Shown here piece by piece: positions 44,078-54,408 of a stretch of 64,000 bases of DNA. The stretch lies in contig NZ_CP015578.1 in the NCBI RefSeq assembly GCF_002139935.1, forward strand, positions 744,001 through 808,000, read 5' to 3'. Below the pieces are notes generated by a model. The model was not told where the DNA came from, ran no database searches, and worked only from the letters and a program-made list of their open reading frames with translations. The position numbers were made by a program, and so were the translations under genes. How positions within the stretch are numbered: position 1 is the stretch's first letter; the number at the start of each line of letters is the position of its first letter. The stretch comes from Campylobacter lanienae NCTC 13004 (GTDB lineage Bacteria > Campylobacterota > Campylobacteria > Campylobacterales > Campylobacteraceae).

Positions 44078-46564
44078 TTACGCTATTTTATATAATTCAT
44101 TTTCCAATTCACGAAGAGCTGTTCTATACTTATCATTTCCCCCAAACAAGGCTGCAATCCGAGAAGGTTTCCCAAACTTTGTAAATGGACTCTGCTTGAG
44201 AATTTCGGTTGACTCAATGTCGTAAATGCCAAGTTGGGCATATTTATCCAGCAGCGCATTGATCACCTCTTTTGCAGCTTCTCCATATTTACCAAAAAGA
44301 TCTCGTTTCTTTACTTTTTCTGCACGCTCACGACGAGTCAAGGGCTTTTGGTCAAATGCGATATGGCAGATAAAATCAAAGTCATCCACATCCATCATAT
44401 TTTGATCTTTTTTAATGAGTTCTAAATCTATACCACGCTCTTTAAGCATATTGCGTATGACTTCTTTCTTCTGCTCTTCATTCCAGGTCTGGATAAAATT
44501 TTCAAGGGTTTGATATGTTCCAAGAATACTTTCTTTTGTGTAATCTTCGATGCTTTCTTGCTTCAGAAGTTTGCCATTTGTATCGTAGATAGAAACTAGT
44601 CTTTGTAGAACCTGTACAGTAACGCTGCCTTTTCCAACAAACTGAATTTCTTTCCTACCATTTTGGCTCCCATTATCATCACTGCCATTTTCAAAATCAC
44701 CCTCATATTCGCCTTCTGGCTGTGGATTTGGATTATAATCGTCATCTTGTTCAATCTCTCCATCCCATTCTGGGTCGGCAAACAAACGGCTTACACGGCG
44801 AAAATCCATTATTGTAAAATGAGTTTTTCCCTCATCATATCTCAGACGAGTTCCACGGCCAATTATCTGCTTAAACTCTGTCATTGAATTGATTAGCTCA
44901 TCTAAAACAATGAGTTTTACCATCTTGCAGTCGCTTCCAGTAGAAAGAAGCTTTGATGTAGTTGCAATAACGGGATAGGGCTGCGAAACTGAAATGAAAT
45001 AATCCAGCTTTTCTTTTCCATATTTATCACTTCCAGTGATACGGACAACATACTGCTCTTTTACATTGCCTTGATTATCTTTCAGAATCATATCAGTATT
45101 CAAATTGTTCAGTGCAACTCGCATACGTTCTGCGGCATCTTCTGTGGGACAAAATACAATTGTCTTGGACATACGGTCTGTTTCTTTTAAGAATTTTGTA
45201 ATTTCCTGGGCAACTTCATCAATTCTATCTTGGATGACAATATTATAGTCATAATCTGAAAGATTATATTCTTGGTCTTCGATTTCAATTCCGTTAATAT
45301 CCTTTTGACCTAGTTTTGGTCTCCAGCCCTCATCAATACTAGTCCGAACATGTATTACCTTGAATGGAGCAAGAAATCCATCTTCAATTCCTTGTTTAAG
45401 ACTGTAGCTGTAAACAGGTTCTCCAAAATAATCGATATTAGAAACATATTTTGTTTCCTTTGGTGTAGCTGTCATACCAATCTGTGTAGCACTGCTAAAA
45501 TAATCAAGAATCTTTCGCCAGCGAGAATCAGCCTTTGCAGACCCACGATGACACTCATCAACAATAATAAGATCAAAGAAATCTGGTTTGAAGAACTCTT
45601 TATATTTGGCAATTTCTGCTTCTATTTCAACTTCTGTTTCTTCAACTTCCTCTCCCTGATGCCTTGCGGAATCCAACTGTTGATAAAGGGCAAAATAGAC
45701 CTGATATGCTGAAATTTTTGATTTATCTTCTTTTTGGAAATTGATTTTGTGGATTACTTTTTCTAAAGGCTTAAAGTCACCGTTAATAGTCTGATCTACG
45801 AGATTATTTCTATCAGCAAGATAGAGCACTTTCTTCTTTACTCCAGACTCAAGGAGTCTCCATACAATCTGAAAAGCCGTATAGGTTTTTCCTGTTCCAG
45901 TTGCCATTACAATCAGAATTCGGGTTTGTTGTTGTGAAATTGCCGCAAGGGTTCTATTTACCGCATTTCGCTGATAGTATCTAGGGGGATAACAATTTGA
46001 ACCAGAATAGAAAGGTGTATTCAAAAGATTTTCTTCAAAGCAAAGTGGAACATCATATACTTTTGATTCTCCATCCATCGCATATCGTTCTCGGTTTTCA
46101 ACTTCTAGAATTTTTGTTGCATCAACACCTTTCCACCGGGCATAAAGTTCATCTGCAGTGGGAAACTCCGAAAGGGGAAATTCTTTTTCAAGCCCAGTTG
46201 TAAAATCGTGTTCAAAAAAGCTATCTCCGTTTGATGTATAGACAAAAGGAACATTCATCATAATTCCATAGGAAATGGCTTGTTGCATACCAAATGATGT
46301 TGAATGATTATTATCTTTAGCTTCTACAATCGCAAGTGGAGTCCCTTTATTATACCAAAGAACATAGTCACATCTTTTCCCTTTATCACGACTTGGAACA
46401 TTTCCTTTAATGAGAACCTTCCCATCCGTGAAATTATTTACAGGAGCTGTCTCCATGGTTATTTTTTTAATATCCCATTTTGTCAACAATGCTGGAGTAA
46501 TATATTGAAGTTTAATATCTTCTTCTGTCATTTCCGATTTTGTTAATATATAGGGAGTTGCCAT
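44078..46564 (-). CDS. hsdR: Type I restriction endonuclease subunit HsdR
   Basis: The motor/nuclease subunit, 828 residues. N-terminal PD-(D/E)xK nuclease with DYVLWYNKGTPLAIVEAKDNN (about 86-106), then SF2 helicase: Walker A VMATGTGKTYTAFQ (about 220), DECHRGS (about 333) in place of the usual DEAH-like box, motif III GMTATPKET and motif VI QIIGRGTRLR. A Glu/Asp/Gly-rich linker (DDDYNPNPQPEGEYEGDFENG) follows, then a C-terminal helical domain for binding the methylase. Full length. A TATAAT on the minus strand (46601-46606) is 37 bases upstream of the ATG. Confidence 0.95.
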   Translation of the reverse strand: MATPYILTKSEMTEEDIKLQYITPALLTKWDIKKITMETAPVNNFTDGKVLIKGNVPSRDKGKRCDYVLWYNKGTPLAIVEAKDNNHSTSFGMQQAISYGIMMNVPFVYTSNGDSFFEHDFTTGLEKEFPLSEFPTADELYARWKGVDATKILEVENRERYAMDGESKVYDVPLCFEENLLNTPFYSGSNCYPPRYYQRNAVNRTLAAISQQQTRILIVMATGTGKTYTAFQIVWRLLESGVKKKVLYLADRNNLVDQTINGDFKPLEKVIHKINFQKEDKSKISAYQVYFALYQQLDSARHQGEEVEETEVEIEAEIAKYKEFFKPDFFDLIIVDECHRGSAKADSRWRKILDYFSSATQIGMTATPKETKYVSNIDYFGEPVYSYSLKQGIEDGFLAPFKVIHVRTSIDEGWRPKLGQKDINGIEIEDQEYNLSDYDYNIVIQDRIDEVAQEITKFLKETDRMSKTIVFCPTEDAAERMRVALNNLNTDMILKDNQGNVKEQYVVRITGSDKYGKEKLDYFISVSQPYPVIATTSKLLSTGSDCKMVKLIVLDELINSMTEFKQIIGRGTRLRYDEGKTHFTIMDFRRVSRLFADPEWDGEIEQDDDYNPNPQPEGEYEGDFENGSDDNGSQNGRKEIQFVGKGSVTVQVLQRLVSIYDTNGKLLKQESIEDYTKESILGTYQTLENFIQTWNEEQKKEVIRNMLKERGIDLELIKKDQNMMDVDDFDFICHIAFDQKPLTRRERAEKVKKRDLFGKYGEAAKEVINALLDKYAQLGIYDIESTEILKQSPFTKFGKPSRIAALFGGNDKYRTALRELENELYKIA

Positions 46565-46876
46565 ACAATTATTCTTTCAATAATAAAAAATTATAAAAAC
46601 ATTATAACACATTTATAAGAATTTTACTAACTACAAAAAATCATAATATCTCAACTATTTATTATTAATATATTTTATACGATAATGGCAAAAACAATAA
46701 TATCTCTGTTTAAGAGTTTAATATTTCATACTTTTAAGTTATTATCGTATTTTTAATTTTATTTGACTTTGTTTAGCTTTATAATAATGAGTTAGGTACA
46801 GATATTTAAAATCCACATTTTATCTATTTTAAATTTCAATTATGATAATATAAGGCCATATTTTTATGGAGAATTG
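46565..46876. other. Right edge of the defence island, AT-rich
   Basis: 312 bases without a gene. It holds the hsdR promoter (TATAAT, minus strand, 46601-46606) and an inverted repeat ATACGATAA (46677-46685) / TTATCGTAT (46742-46750). No tRNA or integrase is seen. The plus-strand gene's ribosome site TGGAG is at its right end. Confidence 0.6.
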
Positions 46877-48298
46877 ATGAAAAATATCTTGATTATTGCT
46901 GATGGGATTTTGGCTAAAAATTTCTTAGAAAGATTATTTAATAGCAAAAATAACGCCTTACACAACTACACAGTAATCACCTATAATGAAGAGACGATCC
47001 CTAGCTGGGATGTGAATTTTGAGAATTTTGTATTTTATAACTTTGACCCAACTAGCCTTGGCAAGCTTAAACTACATTTAAAAACCGAATTTGAACAAGC
47101 TATGGTGATAATGCAAAATGAATTTGACATAATATGCGTTTGTGAAAATCTGCGTCAAATTTATCCAAATTTAGAGATGGATGTGCTGGATTTATGGGGT
47201 ATGAGAAGGCATTTTAAGGGCGATAATCTAATATCTATAATTGATGCTAGAAAGATTCTAAGCTCTAGATTTATGGATTTTATACCTGATGTGCCTGTAA
47301 TTGCCGATAATATCGGTATGGGAGTAGGCGAGATTATGGAGGTTCAAGTCCCACATGGTAGTAGCTACGCATATAGACATGTAGGAAATATCCGTAAAAA
47401 GCGATGGAAAATAGCTATGATATATAGAAATGGTAGTTACACGATCGCTACGGCCGATGCCTTGATAATGCCTAATGATACCTTGCTTATCGTAGGTGAG
47501 CCTAGAATTTTAGAAAATGTATTTCGTGCTATCAAAAAAGAGCCAGGCCAATTCCCAAATCCATTTGGAAATAATATATATTTAGAGCTAGATATGAAGC
47601 TTATGAGCGGTGATGAGATAGATTTGCTGATTAATGATACCTTAGAACTTCATCAAAAAATCAATAGCAAAAAGCTATTTATAAAGTTGATTAATCCTAC
47701 TCTATGCCAAAATTTTAGCCGTATAAAGGGGCTTAGATCCAATAAAATATTAGTTGATATCGACTATTTTAGCACTAAAATTTCAATCAAAAAATCCAAA
47801 ATGAATGAGCTAGATATTGGATTGGTAATTACTAATAATAAAATATTTAATCTCTATAAAAGGAATTTAGAAGAGCTTAAAGTGCCTGTTTTAAAGATAG
47901 GTAAAAATGGATTTAAAATGTTAAAAAAAGGTGTAATTTTAGGCAGTAAAACGGACGCTGAGAGTAACTCTAGTGTTATAATGGATTGTTGTAAGCAGCT
48001 TGATTTTAGTATTGATTTTTATCATTTTGATTCTAAATTTGATAATTCTAGCAAGGAGTTGATCGAGCATTTTGAGAGCTTATCTAAGATATTTAATAAA
48101 AAGGTAAATATCATAAATGACTCTATAAACCCACTTCTAAAACTACGAAATACAGATGATATCTTACAATTTTTAAGCTTTAATAATAAAATTTTAGATA
48201 GTAAATTTGGGGCTATTTTTTCAAAGGATATAAATCGCTTACATTATATATTAGATGATAATTATCAGCTTTTTATACCACAACACGATAAACTTTAA
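46877..48298 (+). CDS. TrkA-C domain protein (COG3400-type), possible ion-channel regulator
   Basis: A 473-residue cytoplasmic protein. The first 130 residues look like a degenerate nucleotide-binding fold (ILIIADGILAKNFLERLF), and residues about 150-220 form a TrkA-C-like domain (VGEIMEVQVPHGSSYAYRHV then NDTLLIVGEPRILE). The rest (220-473) is a second Rossmann-like region I cannot name. Such proteins regulate potassium uptake or related transport in epsilonproteobacteria by analogy; direct evidence is lacking. ATG 46877 with TGGAG upstream; a TTG just before it is unlikely. It borders the defence island on the conserved side. Confidence 0.65.
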   Translation: MKNILIIADGILAKNFLERLFNSKNNALHNYTVITYNEETIPSWDVNFENFVFYNFDPTSLGKLKLHLKTEFEQAMVIMQNEFDIICVCENLRQIYPNLEMDVLDLWGMRRHFKGDNLISIIDARKILSSRFMDFIPDVPVIADNIGMGVGEIMEVQVPHGSSYAYRHVGNIRKKRWKIAMIYRNGSYTIATADALIMPNDTLLIVGEPRILENVFRAIKKEPGQFPNPFGNNIYLELDMKLMSGDEIDLLINDTLELHQKINSKKLFIKLINPTLCQNFSRIKGLRSNKILVDIDYFSTKISIKKSKMNELDIGLVITNNKIFNLYKRNLEELKVPVLKIGKNGFKMLKKGVILGSKTDAESNSSVIMDCCKQLDFSIDFYHFDSKFDNSSKELIEHFESLSKIFNKKVNIINDSINPLLKLRNTDDILQFLSFNNKILDSKFGAIFSKDINRLHYILDDNYQLFIPQHDKL

Positions 48299-48308
48299 AG
48301 GATTATAT

Positions 48309-49055
48309 ATGAAAAATACAGCATTTATCACAGGTGCTACATCTGGTTTTGGGGAGGCGATGGCTAGGGCTTTATCTAAAGATGGATATAAATTAATTTT
48401 GCTTGGTCGTCGCAAAGATAGATTGGAGAATTTAGCTAATGAACTTTTGAATTCTCACATAATCGCTTGTGATATTAGGGACAAAAACGCTCTATTTAAA
48501 GCAGTTGATGAGCTACCAAATGAGTATAGAGATATTGAAATTTTAATCAATAACGCAGGGCTTGCCCTTGGGCTTGAGAGAGTTAATGAGGCGAGCTTGG
48601 ATGATTTTGAGACTATGATTGATACTAATATCAAAGGGCTTTTATACGCTACTAAAGCTATTTTACCGATTATGACAAAGCGAAAAAGCGGATATATCTT
48701 TAATCTTGGCTCCGTGGCTGGTCAGTGGCCATATCCTGGCGGAAATGTCTATGGTGCTACTAAGGCCTTTGTAAAGCAGTTTAGCTTTAATCTTAGAAAT
48801 GACTTAAAAGGCGATAATATACGAGTTACAGAGATCGCACCTGGTATTGCTAAGACCGAATTTAGCCTAGTAAGATATAAAGGCGATGAGCAAAAGAGCG
48901 ATGCGGTATATGATGGAACTGAGTATTTAAAGGCAGATGATATCGCTCAAATCGTGCTTGATTGTATAAATTTACCAAAACATGTCAATATAAATAGCCT
49001 TGAAGTTATGCCGACAACGCAGAGTTGGGCTGGATTTTTCTTTGAAAAAGAGTAG
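48309..49055 (+). CDS. Short-chain dehydrogenase (YdfG-like)
   Basis: A 248-residue SDR: nucleotide loop TGATSGFGEAMA, NNAG at about 80, Ser in LGSVAG and the catalytic YGATKAFVKQ (YxxxK). The acidic/basic pattern GRRKDR after strand 2 favours NADP. Relatives act on 3-hydroxy acids such as serine or 3-hydroxypropionate; the substrate is not fixed by sequence. ATG 48309 has AAAGGATT upstream; an ORF extension to 48255 overlaps the previous gene and has no ribosome site. Confidence 0.85.
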   Translation: MKNTAFITGATSGFGEAMARALSKDGYKLILLGRRKDRLENLANELLNSHIIACDIRDKNALFKAVDELPNEYRDIEILINNAGLALGLERVNEASLDDFETMIDTNIKGLLYATKAILPIMTKRKSGYIFNLGSVAGQWPYPGGNVYGATKAFVKQFSFNLRNDLKGDNIRVTEIAPGIAKTEFSLVRYKGDEQKSDAVYDGTEYLKADDIAQIVLDCINLPKHVNINSLEVMPTTQSWAGFFFEKE

Positions 49056-49058
49056 GGT

Positions 49059-50159
49059 GTGGATTGTAAATATTTAAATAGCTGTGGTAGCTGTGTTTTA
49101 GAGCTTAGTTATAATGAACAAAAAGAGCTAAAAATAGCTAAGATTAAAGAGCTTTTTGCTAGGTTTTATAGCGGTGAGATTGAGTTTTTTGAGTCTAGTG
49201 AGGTTGGATTTAGGAGTAGGGCGGAGTTTGGAATTTGGCACGAAAATGGCGATATTAGCTACTCTATGCGTGGGAGAAACTCTAAAAAAATAGAGATTGA
49301 TGGTTGTCAAATTGTGGATTTGAAAATTTCAAATTTAATGCCAAGATTGCTAAATGCTATAAAAGATGATGAAGCTTTAGTTAATAGGCTCTTTGGCATA
49401 GAGTTTATCAGCTCAGCCAAGAGCCTTGTGGCGACACTTTTATACCATAAAGATGTAAATCAAATTAGTGCTAATCTATCAAAACTACAATCAAATTTAA
49501 AAATCGGCCTAATTGCTAGAAGTAGGGGAGTTAAGTTGGAATTTGGTAGGGTGAATATAGATGAAATATTGCGTATTAATGGGCGTGATTTTTACTACAC
49601 TATGAGCGATACGGCCTTCATCCAACCAAATAAAAATATAAATGAAAAGATGATTTCATGGGCTATAAATGGGATTGATGATGGCGGTGATTTGATAGAG
49701 TTGTATTGTGGTCATGGTAACTTCACAATACCAATTAGCTTGAAATTTAACCGAATTCTAGCCACTGAAATCTCCAAAAGCTCCATTGATATGGCGCTTA
49801 AAAATTGTAAGCTAAATAGCGTTGATAATATCAAATTTGTCCGCCTTAGCGCTGGTGAATTAATGGATGCTATGGCTAAAAAGAGGGAATTTAATAGGCT
49901 AAGGGGCGTGGATTTAGATGGTTTTGATTTTACTCATATTTTGGTCGATCCGCCTCGTGCTGGGTGCGAGATAGGAGTGCTTGAGTTTATGAGTAAAATA
50001 AAAAATATAATCTACATCTCATGTAATCCATTGACACTTAGAGATAACTTAGAGATTTTATCCAAAACTCATAGGGTAAGTAAATTTGCGATTTTTGATC
50101 AATTTGTTCATACCAATCACATTGAGTGTGGGGTAATCTTGACAAAGATAGATAGCTAA
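49059..50159 (+). CDS. trmA: tRNA (uracil-5-)-methyltransferase
   Basis: Methylates U54 of tRNA. SAM site IELYCGHGNFTIPIS, DPPRAGCE (motif IV), nucleophile Cys in IIYISCNPLTLRDNL and the C-terminal base Glu in FVHTNHIECGVIL. The first residues carry a CKYLNSCGSC cluster, more like RlmD than E. coli TrmA, but the length (366) and lack of a TRAM domain fit the Campylobacter TrmA. It starts with GTG 4 bases after the SDR gene stop codon. Confidence 0.88.
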   Translation: MDCKYLNSCGSCVLELSYNEQKELKIAKIKELFARFYSGEIEFFESSEVGFRSRAEFGIWHENGDISYSMRGRNSKKIEIDGCQIVDLKISNLMPRLLNAIKDDEALVNRLFGIEFISSAKSLVATLLYHKDVNQISANLSKLQSNLKIGLIARSRGVKLEFGRVNIDEILRINGRDFYYTMSDTAFIQPNKNINEKMISWAINGIDDGGDLIELYCGHGNFTIPISLKFNRILATEISKSSIDMALKNCKLNSVDNIKFVRLSAGELMDAMAKKREFNRLRGVDLDGFDFTHILVDPPRAGCEIGVLEFMSKIKNIIYISCNPLTLRDNLEILSKTHRVSKFAIFDQFVHTNHIECGVILTKIDS

Positions 50160-51120
50160 CTTTCAAAAGCAAATTCACCAAATACTTTTTAAATTATCAA
50201 TATTTTCAATCTATTATTGTTAAGCTTTTATTGCCGAGCCTTAGCTCAATTATTTATATATTTATTTATATTTAAGTAAAATTTAAATTCAATCATCCAA
50301 AGTTTAGTTAATTTCAATCAAATTATATCATATAATTTTAAGTATAATAATACGCATAATTATACATATTGAAAAGTTAAATATTTTGCTATAAATTTTA
50401 TGGATAAATTATTATCACACATAAGGTAAAGTCAATTAAAATATGGTAAAATCGATATATAAAATAAAATAAAATAGGTGAAAATAGTCAAATTTATTTT
50501 AGTTTGAAAATTATAGTTTTCAATACTAAATATATAAAATAGTTTGAATTTTACCTTTTTTAATCAAATTTGCCTAGATCTATATCTAGCTTGATATCTA
50601 TGATATTTATACAAAATCAATCAATTTTAATAGATATTTATCAATATAAAGATATATATTTCAAAACTAAAATTATTAATCAATATTGTGGCTAAATTCA
50701 TATTAATTTATCATACTTTATCTATGTTTTTAACCAATCTCAATCTTTGGTAACTTAAATTTAACTAAATTTATCTATCTTTAATTTACAAAATACTCTA
50801 TCTTGGCAAATAGTTTTCAATATAAAATATATAAATATGATGATAATTATTTGACAATTTATGTATTAAGATATTAAAATATTTGATTCAATACCTTTGA
50901 TTTTTATTTGTAAATACGAATTTAAAACCATAATCTATCTATTTATTTATAGAGCCTAAATTTAACTTTGATTAGGCTAAATTTTAAAGCTAAATTTCTA
51001 TCTTAGCACAACTTAAATTTGATAAATTTTAGTATATATTTGATATGAATTTAAAGAATAGATCAAAAGATTATCATCAGAAATGCGATAAATAGGGGAT
51101 TGACGCACTCCCCTACTCTA
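50160..51120. other. 961-bp AT-rich region without a gene
   Basis: No reading frame, RNA gene or repeat family is supported. It is markedly AT-rich even for this genome, with scattered ATAAATTTAA-like words and a short dyad AGCCTAA...TTAGGCT near 50956-50981. Candidate roles are a decayed gene or a promoter-rich spacer; I see no proof for either. Confidence 0.5.
51094..51114 (-). terminator. Terminator-like hairpin after actP
   Basis: On the minus strand AGGGGA and TCCCCT form a 6-bp GC-rich stem with a 9-base loop, then ATTTAT; it begins 7 bases after the actP stop. Confidence 0.6.
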
Positions 51121-52764
51121 TTAATGTGATATAGCTTGACTAGCTCCAATGCCAGTTTGAGCTCTGAAATCTTGCGCATCAAAACCAGATCTATCTATTT
51201 TGGCTCTTTTGGAGTTGTCAAATTTAGATATGATATAGATCGCTATAAATGTGATAGGCATACTAAATATCGCAGGATAACTATAAGGGAAAATAGCACT
51301 CTCAAATCCCAAGATATCGACCCATATACTAGGGCTTAATATCACCAATCCAAGCACGCCAAATAGCCCAATCAATCCGCCATAAAATACACCCCTTGTG
51401 CTAAGACCACGCCAGTATATACAAAGCAAAATTATAGGAAAATTCACACTAGCTGCTATGCTAAATGCGAGTCCAACCATGAAAGCGACATTTTGCCCTT
51501 CAAAAATTATACCAAGCAAAATTGCTAGCAATCCCAAGGCTATTGTGGCTCTTTTTGTAACTTTCATCTCTGTATCTGCGTCGCATTTTCCATTTTTACA
51601 CACATTTACATATAGATCATGGCTTATAGCTCCAGCTCCAGATATAGCAAGTCCAGCCACCACAGCTAAAATAGTAGCAAAGCTTACAGCAGATATAAAT
51701 CCATAAAATATATCCCCACCTAAGACTTTAGATAGCTCTATGGCCTCCATATTTGCTATGCCATTAAATTTGCCATCACTACCTATAAATTCAGGATTTC
51801 CTAGCAAAAATGCTATCGCTCCAAAGCCTATAATAAATGTTAAAATATAAAAATACCCTATAAATCCTGTAGCGTAAAATACAGATTTTCTAGCCTCTTT
51901 GGCATCTTTTACTGTAAAAAATCTCATTAAAATATGAGGCAATCCAGCAGTACCAAACATCAAAGCAAGCCCCAAAGATATAGCAGATATAGGATCAGCG
52001 AGCAAGCCACCAGGCTTCATGATATCTTCGCCATTAGGATGATTAGAAATAGCTAAATCAAAATATACACTTAGATTAAACCCAGAGTGATAAAGTATCA
52101 TAATCGCCATAAATGTAGCCCCACCAAGAAGCAGTCCAGCCTTAATAATCTGAACCCAAGTAGTAGCATGCATTCCACCAAAGGTTACATATAGTATCAT
52201 CATAACTCCAACGATAATCACCGCTGCTTCATAAGGCAACCCAAAAAGAACTTGTATCAAGCTCCCAGCACCAACCATCTGCGCTATAAGATAGAATAAT
52301 ATAACACTAAGACCGCTAACGGCTGAGATTATCCTTATTGGTTTATCTTCTAATCTATAGGCGATAATATCTGAAAATGTGAATTTACCAAGATTTCTAA
52401 ATTTCTCAGCAATCAAAAATAGCATAATAGGCCAACCGACAAGGAATCCTATCGAATATACAAGCCCATCAAAACCACTATGAAAAACAAGCCCCACAAT
52501 CCCCAAAAAGCTAGCCGCACTCATATAATCCCCAGCCGTAGCCATACCATTTTGAAACCCGGTGATATTGCCACCAGCGGTGTAAAATCCAGATGCGGAG
52601 TTTGAGAGTTTATTGGAGTAATATGTGATACCAAGCGTAGCTAAGACAAAGATAGCAAACATCACAATCGCTAAAATATTTAACTCACTTTTAGCCCCAC
52701 CAAAATCCAAACTCGCCCCATTTAAGAGGGCAAAAAACGATAACAAAGCTATAAATATTCTCAT
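51121..52764 (-). CDS. actP: Cation/acetate symporter
   Basis: A 547-residue sodium:solute symporter with a signal-like first helix and about 13 further membrane segments. Family motifs: [28 protein letters not shown] and [19 protein letters not shown]; an [16 protein letters not shown] segment near the C-terminus matches ActP. Imports acetate and similar short acids. The partner DUF485 gene is directly upstream (4-base overlap), a pairing known for ActP. Confidence 0.9.
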   Translation of the reverse strand: MRIFIALLSFFALLNGASLDFGGAKSELNILAIVMFAIFVLATLGITYYSNKLSNSASGFYTAGGNITGFQNGMATAGDYMSAASFLGIVGLVFHSGFDGLVYSIGFLVGWPIMLFLIAEKFRNLGKFTFSDIIAYRLEDKPIRIISAVSGLSVILFYLIAQMVGAGSLIQVLFGLPYEAAVIIVGVMMILYVTFGGMHATTWVQIIKAGLLLGGATFMAIMILYHSGFNLSVYFDLAISNHPNGEDIMKPGGLLADPISAISLGLALMFGTAGLPHILMRFFTVKDAKEARKSVFYATGFIGYFYILTFIIGFGAIAFLLGNPEFIGSDGKFNGIANMEAIELSKVLGGDIFYGFISAVSFATILAVVAGLAISGAGAISHDLYVNVCKNGKCDADTEMKVTKRATIALGLLAILLGIIFEGQNVAFMVGLAFSIAASVNFPIILLCIYWRGLSTRGVFYGGLIGLFGVLGLVILSPSIWVDILGFESAIFPYSYPAIFSMPITFIAIYIISKFDNSKRAKIDRSGFDAQDFRAQTGIGASQAISH

Positions 52765-53102
52765 TCTAACCCCTTTATACCATATTTTTGAGCCTCATCT
52801 AATTTGTTATTTCTTTCTAATATCTCGATGATCTCAGACTGCTCTTTGTCAAAATATTTATTTGCAAAAAGCGTATAAATACCAGTGGATAATATCGCAA
52901 TCGCAATGATAAAAATCCCGCAAATTATCCCAAGAGTAATAGAGCTAGGCCCTATTTTGTATCCTAAAATATCGGGATAAAAGCCAATAGCTAGTATAAA
53001 AGCGAAAAATATAGCTAAAATTCCGCAACTCATCACAATACAAAATATATTTCTAAAAGCGATAAATTTAGCATATCTCTTTAAAATATCGTGATTTTTC
53101 AT
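52761..53102 (-). CDS. DUF485-family small membrane protein, ActP partner
   Basis: A 113-residue protein with two membrane helices ([20 protein letters not shown] and [17 protein letters not shown]) and a charged C-terminus. This is the YjcH-like DUF485 protein that precedes acetate permeases. ATG has AAGGAGAG upstream. Probably needed for ActP stability or activity (inference). Confidence 0.82.
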   Translation of the reverse strand: MKNHDILKRYAKFIAFRNIFCIVMSCGILAIFFAFILAIGFYPDILGYKIGPSSITLGIICGIFIIAIAILSTGIYTLFANKYFDKEQSEIIEILERNNKLDEAQKYGIKGLE

Positions 53103-53405
53103 CTTCTCTCCTTATTAAATTTGACTCTAATTCTATCTCAATTATAAGGATTAATCAATAATTTTATCTTATTAAAATATTAATTTAAATTTATATTAAT
53201 AGTATTAAGGATATATAAATTTATTCTATATTTCTGTTTATTATTTTTATTTTTTATAAATATTATATTGTTATATTATAAAAAATGTGTATAGAAGCGA
53301 TCAATTATATTTGATTTAATTATATAATGAATTTAAATATATAAGATAATTTAATCTAATAATAGCTAAAATTTAAATTTGAATTTTAAAATAGATTTTT
53401 AAGCA
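53103..53405. other. AT-rich spacer between the actP operon and metF
   Basis: 303 bases without a gene. On the minus strand it must contain the promoter of the DUF485-actP unit and the end of the metE-metF transcript. No clear terminator hairpin found. Confidence 0.5.
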
Positions 53406-54356
53406 CTACTCATCAAATCTAGAAGCGCTTTGAATTTTGCTTTTGGTATTTTCTAATGAGTCATTTTCTACAATTGAGATAATCCCTTTTAAAAGTTTGA
53501 TGGACGCTTCTATCTCTACTTTTCTAGTGGATATGCTCTCTACATTTGCCCCTACGCTAACGCCCTTTGTCTGGCCATATTTGTATAAAAACTCAAACAT
53601 ATCAAGGCTTAATTTCACAGAGTTTTCTAATGGATCATTACTATCAAAGATTCTACGCTTAGATAATTCGCTTATAGATATTCCTAGCCACTGCATAAAT
53701 TCAAAAGTCTTTTCATTACCACATGGTGTAAATGTAAAAATTATCGGAGTATTCTTAATCCCTAAAACAGCAAAATCATCTAAAAATTTCTTAGCAGTCT
53801 CAATATCATAAACCGCTTGAGTGATGAAAAACTCACACCCCTTCACTCTCTTAGAGGCCACTCGTAGATCTTCATTATTTTTTTTCATATGGCGCTCTGG
53901 AATGCAGATGCCACCAAGCGTTAGTGTATTTGCGATCTCTTTTTTCATCTTATAGGCTTCATTTAGAGCAAGTCTAGGAGTATCACTAGCTGAGCTAGCC
54001 CCTACAAATACGCTTATAGCATTACTATGAGATAGCAAAAAATCTCTAAATTCGCTCTTATCATAGTTGCCAACAGCCTTATATATCACAGATTCATAGC
54101 GATTTTGTAAATAATCCTTAGCATAAATTTCAGGATTTATCGTTCGGACAAATTCAAATGTCCTATTATCTGAGTTACGACTACTCTCATCTTGTAAATC
54201 ATAGATTACTAAGCCATCTATCTTTATCCCTTCAAGCCTTTGAAGTTGCTTTAAGGCTATCTCTTTAGCTTTATCTTCGCTTAGACTAATTTTGGGCGGA
54301 GTAAGACCATATAAAATAATTCCCGATCTACCTTGTTTTATCTTATCTTTTAGCAT
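53406..54356 (-). CDS. metF: Methylenetetrahydrofolate reductase (MetF-like)
   Basis: A TIM-barrel flavoprotein that makes 5-methyl-THF for methionine synthesis. The segment LGGICIPERHMKKN then GCEFFITQAVYDIETAKKF matches MetF. At 316 residues it is longer than typical bacterial MetF, and the N-terminus (SGIILYGLTPPK) is not the usual FEFFPPK, so it belongs to a divergent branch. Placed 52 bases after metE on the same strand, it supplies the methyl donor for that enzyme, which supports the call. Confidence 0.75.
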   Translation of the reverse strand: MLKDKIKQGRSGIILYGLTPPKISLSEDKAKEIALKQLQRLEGIKIDGLVIYDLQDESSRNSDNRTFEFVRTINPEIYAKDYLQNRYESVIYKAVGNYDKSEFRDFLLSHSNAISVFVGASSASDTPRLALNEAYKMKKEIANTLTLGGICIPERHMKKNNEDLRVASKRVKGCEFFITQAVYDIETAKKFLDDFAVLGIKNTPIIFTFTPCGNEKTFEFMQWLGISISELSKRRIFDSNDPLENSVKLSLDMFEFLYKYGQTKGVSVGANVESISTRKVEIEASIKLLKGIISIVENDSLENTKSKIQSASRFDE

Positions 54357-54408
54357 ATATCTCCAAATTTACTTAGTAGAGCTAACCGAAGTTAGCTCTG
54401 TAAATAAA

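Noticed and set aside
36027-46876. tRNA- or integrase-associated genomic island
   Set aside because: I looked at both borders of the restriction island for a tRNA gene, integrase or direct repeats and saw none; the island seems to have entered by homologous or illegitimate recombination.
50160-51120. Replication origin
   Set aside because: AT-rich, but there are no clustered DnaA boxes that I can recognise and no dnaA or dnaN nearby.
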